Part shown: piece after piece, positions 5,122-9,838 of the stretch | How positions within the stretch are numbered: the first letter of the stretch is position 1 | How the letters are laid out: each line of letters begins with the position of its first letter | Source: DASYQV01 sp036005125 | Lineage (GTDB): Bacteria > Acidobacteriota > Vicinamibacteria > Vicinamibacterales > UBA2999 | NCBI GenBank assembly: GCA_036005125.1 | Contig: DASYQV010000187.1 | Location: forward strand, 1 to 9,838 | DNA: 9,838 nt | Direction: 5' to 3' | The notes under the pieces: model-generated | Databases searched by the model: none | What the model was told of the DNA's origin: nothing | Seen by the model: only the letters and a program-made list of their open reading frames with translations | Translations under genes and position numbers: made by a program

Positions 5122-7574
5122 TACAGACGTTGATGGCGTGTGTCGGCATCGCATGGATCGGGGCGACAGGCTTCGAGGCTTCACAGGTCGTCCAGGCGAG
5201 CGCACCGCCGCGTGCAAGCGTTCAGGCGCCGGCCGCCAGTGAATCGGCGCCGTCGACCCCGGCCCGTGAGTTGGTCGCCAGATACTGCGTCACGTGTCAC
5301 AACGAGAGGCTGAAGACCGCAAACCTTCTGCTCGATCAGGCGGATGCCCGGGAGGTCTTCCGCTCGGCGGAGACGTGGGAAAAGGTCATCGTGAAGCTGC
5401 GCGCCCGGGCAATGCCACCGCCCGGCAGGCCGCGACCTGACAACGCGACGTATGACGCGGTGGCCGGGTGGCTCGAAACGGAGATCGACCGCGCGGCCGC
5501 GGCCCGTCCGAACCCGGGTCGGCCCGCGGACCTCCATCGCCTCAACCGTACCGAATATGCCAATGCCGTTCGCGACCTGCTCGGCGTGGAGATCGACGGT
5601 ACGGCGCTCCTGCCGCCGGACGAGCAGGCCTACGGCTTCGACACGAACGCGCATGCGCTCTCGGTGTCGCCGCCACTGCTGGATCGATACCTCACGGCGG
5701 CGGCGAGGATTGCGCGCTTCGCCATGGGCGATCCGACACTCCGGCCGGAGTTCGAGCGCTACACCGCCGTCAAGAACAACTCGAACGAACGAACGTGGCT
5801 GTGGCAGACCGAGCGCCTTGGCGAGGAGTTTCCTCTGGGATCGCGGGGCGGGATCGCCGCGCGGCATTATTTCCCGGTGGATGGTGAGTATCTCTTCAAG
5901 GTGCGGCTGGACAGGACGTGGGAAGGCGTGATCCGCGGCCTGAACGTGCCGAACGAGATCGAGATTCGTGTGGATGGCCGACGGGTCTGGCAGTTCACGA
6001 TCGGAGGCGGATTCGGGTTCGATGGCCTCAAGGGTCCGGACTCGAGAGTCTCTCTCTATGACGCGGACGAGGTCCTGCAGGTACGTGTCCCGATCAAAGC
6101 CGGCCTCCGGCAGGTGGTCGTCACGGTCGTCAAGTCGGACGCGGTCAAGCCCGAGGGCCTGGGACCGGCTCGCATGCCGATATGGAGCCTTCGATACGAC
6201 AGCGCAAATGCCCAACTCATCGTATCCTCGCTGCTGATCGGAGGACCGTACAACGGTCGCCTGCCACAGGATTCACCGAGCCGCCGACGCATCTTCGTGT
6301 GTCATCCCGCCAGCGTCAACGAGGAGACGGCGTGCGCGACGAAGATTCTCGCGACTCTGGCCCGACGCGCCTATCGTCGTCCGACGACCACCGAGGACAT
6401 TGAGACACTACTCGACTTCTACAAGAAGGGGCGTGCCGGCGGAGACTTCGACACGGGCGTTCGCGCGGCGCTCGAACGGCTTCTCGTCAGCCCCGATTTT
6501 CTGTTCCGGATTGAAGTCGATCCCGATCACGTCCCGCCAGGTACAGCCTATCGTCTTTCCGACGTCGAGCTCGCGTCACGCCTGTCGTTTTTCCTGTGGA
6601 GCAGCATCCCGGACGAGGAGCTCCTCGACCTGGCGATCGACGGGAAACTGCGGGATGCAAAGCTCCTCGATCAACAGGTGCGGCGCATGCTCTCGGATCC
6701 GCGCGCGCGGGCAGCCCTGGTGGACAACTTCTTCGGGCAGTGGCTGCAGGTCCGCAACGTCTGGCTGCTCACGCCGGACACCAACAGGAAATACCCCTGG
6801 TTCGACGACAACCTGCGGACCGCCTTCGTGCGGGAAACGGAGCTGTTCCTCGACGCTCAGCTGAAGGAAGACCGCAGTATCGTGGAGCTGCTGGACGCGA
6901 AGGACACGTTCCTCAACGAACAGCTCGCCCGCCACTACGGTATTCCAAACGTGTACGGAAGCCACTTCCGGCGGGTGACGCTCGCCGATGAGAACCGGTG
7001 GGGTCTGCTGGGCAAGGCGAGCGTGCTTTCCGTGGCGTCGTACCCGCACCGTACTTCGCCGACGATCCGCGGGAAGTGGCTGCTCGAGAACGTTCTCGGC
7101 GCGCCGGTGCCGCCTCCGCCTCCGGATGTGAATACCACTCTGGAGAACCAGACGGCCCGGGCGACATCGGTACGCGAGATGCTGGAGGCCCACCGCAAGA
7201 ATCCCGTGTGCGCGAGTTGTCACGCACGCATGGACCCGATCGGGTTCAGCCTCGAGAACTTCGATGCCATCGGGCAATGGCGCACGACCGACGCGGGAAC
7301 GGCGATCAACGCGTCCGGCGTCCTCCTCGATGGCACCACCGTGGAGGGGCCGGCGGCGCTTCGGCGGGCGTTGGTGGCGCAGAAGGGGCAGTTCGTCAAG
7401 TCGGTGACCGAAAAGCTGCTCATGTTCGCCGTCGGGCGACAGATCGACTATTACGATGCTCCCGCGATCCGCGCGATCGTGCGCGCGGCCGCGGCTGATG
7501 ACTACCGCTGGTCGTCGACGATTCTGGCCCTTGTGAAGAGCGCACCATTCCAGATGAGGAGATCGGGATCATGA
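5112..7574 (+). CDS. Planctomycete-type cytochrome c protein with DUF1587/1595/1592/1588/1585 domains
   Basis: Starting at the ATG at 5112, which overlaps the ankyrin gene by 10 bp, the product is 820 residues. After a signal-like N-terminus comes a Planctomycete-type cytochrome c segment with a haem motif CVTCH (59-63) and RARAMPPPGRPRPD. DUF1587 follows at about 140-205 (LHRLNRTEYANAVRDLLGV), a beta-rich carbohydrate-binding-like region at about 240-345, DUF1595 at about 404-466 (LARRAYRRP, LVSPDFLFRIE), DUF1592 at about 477-605 (LSDVELASRLSFFLWSSIPD), DUF1588 at about 620-720 with a second CxxCH, CASCH (700-704), in the usual setting before MDPIGFSLENFD, and DUF1585 at about 735-808. The order and length are typical of the family. 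The biochemical function is not established; haem binding and export imply periplasmic electron transfer or oxidation. The same frame stays open upstream to 3888, but that stretch is only a shadow of the ankyrin gene. Confidence 0.9.
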   Translation: MSVIQTLMACVGIAWIGATGFEASQVVQASAPPRASVQAPAASESAPSTPARELVARYCVTCHNERLKTANLLLDQADAREVFRSAETWEKVIVKLRARAMPPPGRPRPDNATYDAVAGWLETEIDRAAAARPNPGRPADLHRLNRTEYANAVRDLLGVEIDGTALLPPDEQAYGFDTNAHALSVSPPLLDRYLTAAARIARFAMGDPTLRPEFERYTAVKNNSNERTWLWQTERLGEEFPLGSRGGIAARHYFPVDGEYLFKVRLDRTWEGVIRGLNVPNEIEIRVDGRRVWQFTIGGGFGFDGLKGPDSRVSLYDADEVLQVRVPIKAGLRQVVVTVVKSDAVKPEGLGPARMPIWSLRYDSANAQLIVSSLLIGGPYNGRLPQDSPSRRRIFVCHPASVNEETACATKILATLARRAYRRPTTTEDIETLLDFYKKGRAGGDFDTGVRAALERLLVSPDFLFRIEVDPDHVPPGTAYRLSDVELASRLSFFLWSSIPDEELLDLAIDGKLRDAKLLDQQVRRMLSDPRARAALVDNFFGQWLQVRNVWLLTPDTNRKYPWFDDNLRTAFVRETELFLDAQLKEDRSIVELLDAKDTFLNEQLARHYGIPNVYGSHFRRVTLADENRWGLLGKASVLSVASYPHRTSPTIRGKWLLENVLGAPVPPPPPDVNTTLENQTARATSVREMLEAHRKNPVCASCHARMDPIGFSLENFDAIGQWRTTDAGTAINASGVLLDGTTVEGPAALRRALVAQKGQFVKSVTEKLLMFAVGRQIDYYDAPAIRAIVRAAAADDYRWSSTILALVKSAPFQMRRSGS
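7557..7561 (+). promoter_or_regulatory. Shine-Dalgarno of the DUF1552 gene, inside the preceding coding sequence
   Basis: AGGAG at 7557-7561 lies 9 nt before the ATG at 7571, within the last codons of the DUF1592 gene. Together with the ATGA start/stop overlap it supports coupled translation and this start over the in-frame ATG at 7592. Confidence 0.6.
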
Positions 7575-8920
7575 TCGTCACGAAGACGGCCATGTCGCGC
7601 CGCACCGTGCTGCGCGGCCTCGGCGCGACCATCGCCCTGCCGTTGCTGGACGCCATGATTCCAGCGCTGACGGCCACCGCGAACACGCCGGCGAAGGCCG
7701 CACGCCGTCTGGGTGTCGTCTACCATCCAAACGGAGTCATCTACCAGAACTGGCTGCCCAAAGGCGTCGGCAGGGCATTCGAGCTCTCGCCGATTCTCGC
7801 GCCGCTCGAGCCGTTCCGGACGCAGCTGATCGTCGTCACGGGACTCGCCTGCCAACCGGCGCAGGCGCTCGGCGACGGCGGCGGAGACCACTCCCGCGCC
7901 TCGGGGTCGTACCTGACGGGCGTGCACGTCAAGAAGTCCGACAGCGTCGTCGGCAACGGCATCTCGATGGATCAGATCGCAGCGAAGGCCTTCGAGCGCG
8001 ACACGCAGCTGTCCTCGCTGCAGTTGACGGCGGATGAGAACAGCCTCGTCGGGGCCTGCGACGTGGGCTACAGCTGCGCGTACAGCAGCACGCTCTCCTG
8101 GCTCACGCCGACGCTGCCGCTGATGGCGGAAAACAATCCGCGCGTGGTCTTCGAGCGCCTGTTCGGCTCGACCGACAGCACCGATCCGCAGGTGCGCGCG
8201 TTCCGTCTGCGCCAGGACCGGAGCCTGCTCGATTCGGTGACGGATCGCGTGCGGCAGCTCCAGCGGAAACTCGGCCCGGTCGACAACACGAAGGTGAACG
8301 ACTACCTCGGGTCACTGCGCGACGTGGAACGACGCATCCAGAAGGCTGAGGCACAGAGCGCCACCGAGGTGCCCGACGTGGATCGGCCTGCGGGCATTCC
8401 CGAAGGCTTCGACGCGCACGTGAAGCTGCTCTACGACCTGCAGCTGCTGGCGTACCAGTCGGATCTGACGCGAGTGATCACGTTCATGTACGGTCGTGAG
8501 CAGACAGGCCGACCGTACCCGCAGATCGGCATCCCCGATCCCCATCATCAACTGTCACATCATCAGGGCGATCCCGCGAAGCTCGAGAAGTGCACCAGGA
8601 TCCAGACGTATCACGTCACACTGTTCGCGGGGTATCTCGAGAAGCTGCGGTCGACGCCCGATGGCGACGGATCGCTGCTCGATCACATGATCGTGCTCTA
8701 TGGGGCGGGACTGAGCAACAGCGATCGCCACAGCCACGGCCCGCTGCCAACGCTGGTGCTGGGCGGAGGCGCGGGCACGATCGCGGGCGGCCGTCACCTC
8801 GTATACCCGGACGACACGCCGCTGGCGAACCTGCACGTGACGCTGCTCGACAGGCTCGGTGTCCCGGTCGAGAGACTCGGCGACAGCACGGGACGATTCA
8901 ACGAATTGTCCGAGCTGTAA
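7571..8920 (+). CDS. DUF1552 (HXXSHH) protein, Tat-exported
   Basis: The 449-residue product begins with a twin-arginine signal (SRRTVLRG, residues 9-16, then a hydrophobic stretch to LLDAMIPAL). The body matches DUF1552, the HXXSHH family: YHPNGV near 51-55, GDHSRASGSYLTGV at 105-118, the name-giving HQLSHH at 326-331 after GIPDPH, and LYGAGLSNSDRHSHGPLPTL at 376-395. These histidine, aspartate and serine clusters look like metal-binding sites, somewhat reminiscent of the alkaline-phosphatase/sulfatase superfamily; that link is my inference. The function is unknown. The start overlaps the DUF1592 stop by 4 bp (ATGA), so the two are co-translated, and this pairing recurs in Planctomycetes and Acidobacteriota. 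Tat export suggests it folds, perhaps around a cofactor, before leaving the cytoplasm, and then meets its haem-protein partner in the periplasm. Confidence 0.9.
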   Translation: MIVTKTAMSRRTVLRGLGATIALPLLDAMIPALTATANTPAKAARRLGVVYHPNGVIYQNWLPKGVGRAFELSPILAPLEPFRTQLIVVTGLACQPAQALGDGGGDHSRASGSYLTGVHVKKSDSVVGNGISMDQIAAKAFERDTQLSSLQLTADENSLVGACDVGYSCAYSSTLSWLTPTLPLMAENNPRVVFERLFGSTDSTDPQVRAFRLRQDRSLLDSVTDRVRQLQRKLGPVDNTKVNDYLGSLRDVERRIQKAEAQSATEVPDVDRPAGIPEGFDAHVKLLYDLQLLAYQSDLTRVITFMYGREQTGRPYPQIGIPDPHHQLSHHQGDPAKLEKCTRIQTYHVTLFAGYLEKLRSTPDGDGSLLDHMIVLYGAGLSNSDRHSHGPLPTLVLGGGAGTIAGGRHLVYPDDTPLANLHVTLLDRLGVPVERLGDSTGRFNELSEL

Positions 8921-8985
8921 GAGTACGTAGGGCGTGGGCCGCATCTGAAGATGCGGCCTACGATCGAGAGTACGTCAACTCAAGT
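8921..8985 (+). repeat. REP-like palindromic element, copy 2, between convergent genes
   Basis: A perfect hairpin with arms ggccgcatct (8937-8946) and agatgcggcc (8949-8958) around a GA loop sits inside a short cgtagg/cctacg stem (8926-8931 with 8957-8962). The tag caactcaagt (8976-8985) is the reverse complement of the tag of copy 1 at 3483-3492. This copy lacks the second hairpin and has 13 extra bases between stem and tag. An 8-bp direct repeat gagtacgt occurs at 8921-8928 and 8968-8975. It lies between the DUF1552 stop and the stop of the minus-strand gene, so it could end transcription from both sides. Confidence 0.75.
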
Positions 8986-9007
8986 AAGCGCCGGCGTAAG
9001 TCGCCGC

Positions 9008-9838
9008 CTATCTTCCTGCGGCTTTCTCGTCGGCACGATGTCCGCTGAGGATGTTCGGGACCGCGTAGTTCCCCTCGTGGCACGCGTACTCGTAGAGCGG
9101 CTCGTGCAGCTTCGTCATCGGAATCGCGGCGGTCCACGGGCGCGTGAAGGTCGTGGGGTCCTCGACGGTGAACCGGTAGTCGATCGTGTCGGCGTCGATC
9201 CTCGTGAAGCGTTCGATGAGCCGGAGATTCTCGCGGGCGTTCCGGAACTCCGCTTTCGGTGAGAAATTCGTCGTTTCGACGACGAGCGTGTTGCCCTCCC
9301 ATCGACCGCGCGAGTCGCCCATCCACTGACGCAGGGTCGAGCCGACGTGCCGCCGCCCGTCCAGCGGGATGATGCGCGCGTCGTGGATCATCTCGACCAG
9401 AATCGCCACGTGGTCGGGAGTCTGCAGGATCTGGTAGTTGTGGTTGTAGAAACCGGGAACCATCGCGCCGGGCAGACCGCGCGTCACACAACGCGTGTAC
9501 AGCGCGATGTCCTCCCAGGAGTCGGCCGGGTGCTCCTTCCGGTATTGAGCGCGCGCGGTCGCCTGCTTCTGCGCGTCGGGTGTCAACGGCGGAATGCGTC
9601 CGTCCGGTGGATCCACGACGAGCGACGTCTGATTCGAGAGCTTTCCTCGCTCGACCCAGAACTCGTTGTACGCACCGACATTGCTTCGTGGAACGTTATC
9701 GAGGCTGACCCTCGCAGCCGTCTGGCGATCCAGTTCCCTCTGCTCGTCTGCGGTGAGCACCTGCTTGCCGGCGAGCTCCTTCGGGCGCTCGAACGGCGTG
9801 GTGGTGGTATTCGTCCACACGCCCTGCAGGTCGGGATG
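9008..9838 (-). CDS. Hypothetical protein, N-terminus beyond right edge
   Basis: The frame is open from the right edge to a TAG at 9008-9010, giving 276 visible residues. The edge codons read HPDLQGVWTNTTTTPFERP, so the GTG at 9818-9820 is internal and the true start lies outside. Recognisable blocks are VVDPPDGRIPPLTPDAQ, YTRCVTRGLPGAMVPGFYNH, ILVEMIHDARIIPLDG, QWMGDSRGRWEGNTLVVETT, TIDYRFTVEDPTTFTRPW and YEYACHEGNYAVPNILSG. I recognise this as a hypothetical-protein family common in Acidobacteriota, often encoded in many copies and usually exported, with no assigned function. Alternating short beta-type stretches and conserved Trp, Asp and His residues suggest a beta-rich secreted fold. Two cysteines (in YTRC and YACHEG) could form a disulfide. 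It converges on the DUF1552 gene, so it belongs to a different transcript. Confidence 0.75.
   Translation of the reverse strand, partial: HPDLQGVWTNTTTTPFERPKELAGKQVLTADEQRELDRQTAARVSLDNVPRSNVGAYNEFWVERGKLSNQTSLVVDPPDGRIPPLTPDAQKQATARAQYRKEHPADSWEDIALYTRCVTRGLPGAMVPGFYNHNYQILQTPDHVAILVEMIHDARIIPLDGRRHVGSTLRQWMGDSRGRWEGNTLVVETTNFSPKAEFRNARENLRLIERFTRIDADTIDYRFTVEDPTTFTRPWTAAIPMTKLHEPLYEYACHEGNYAVPNILSGHRADEKAAGR

Noticed and set aside
3553..5217. Long minus-strand open frame of 554 codons opposite the ankyrin gene
   Set aside because: Its protein is arginine- and histidine-rich without any recognisable domain, while the plus strand has a clear ankyrin array. It is a GC-driven antisense shadow. 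The same applies to 853-2082, 2324-3664, 5181-6215 and 6576-7277 on the minus strand.

Overview
The window is GC-rich and fully protein-coding in style. The gene content (SoxC-like molybdoenzyme, ankyrin + DUF1592 + DUF1552 trio, Tat and Sec exported proteins, a lineage-typical hypothetical protein) suggests an environmental Acidobacteriota genome, probably of the Vicinamibacteria type. That placement is inference from gene families and not a search result. Almost every gene product carries an export signal, so the window mostly encodes periplasmic redox or binding functions.

Layout. (1) 1-497, minus strand: the C-terminal part of a cyclase-family (kynurenine-formamidase-like) hydrolase, open to the left edge. 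It lacks its N-terminal catalytic half and is preceded by an in-frame stop, so it looks like a decayed gene or carries a frameshift. (2) 498-753: intergenic, with a strong imperfect inverted repeat at 576-631. (3) 754-3382, plus strand: a three-gene operon of a Tat-exported SoxC/sulfite-dehydrogenase-like molybdopterin enzyme, an overlapping short monoheme cytochrome c (SoxD-like), and a secreted protein with two VOC (glyoxalase/dioxygenase fold) domains. The first two form an obvious enzyme and electron-acceptor pair. (4) 3383-3582: intergenic, with a 12-bp hairpin and a REP-like multi-hairpin palindrome. (5) 3583-8920, plus strand: three genes joined by 10-bp and 4-bp overlaps: an exported ankyrin-repeat protein, an 820-residue Planctomycete-type cytochrome c protein (DUF1587/1595/1592/1588/1585 architecture with two CxxCH motifs), and a Tat-exported DUF1552 (HXXSHH) protein. 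(6) 8921-9007: a second copy of the REP-like palindrome, in opposite orientation, between convergent stop codons. (7) 9008-9838, minus strand: a hypothetical protein running off the right edge.

How they may work together. The SoxC-like enzyme would oxidise a sulfur substrate in the periplasm and pass electrons to its cytochrome. No soxXYZAB genes are present here, so the Sox role is not proven. The ankyrin/DUF1592/DUF1552 cassette is the least understood part. Its tight coupling, shared export and haem motifs argue for one periplasmic complex or pathway of unknown substrate. Related palindromic repeats in opposite orientation bracket it almost exactly, which raises the possibility that it is inherited or moved as a unit.
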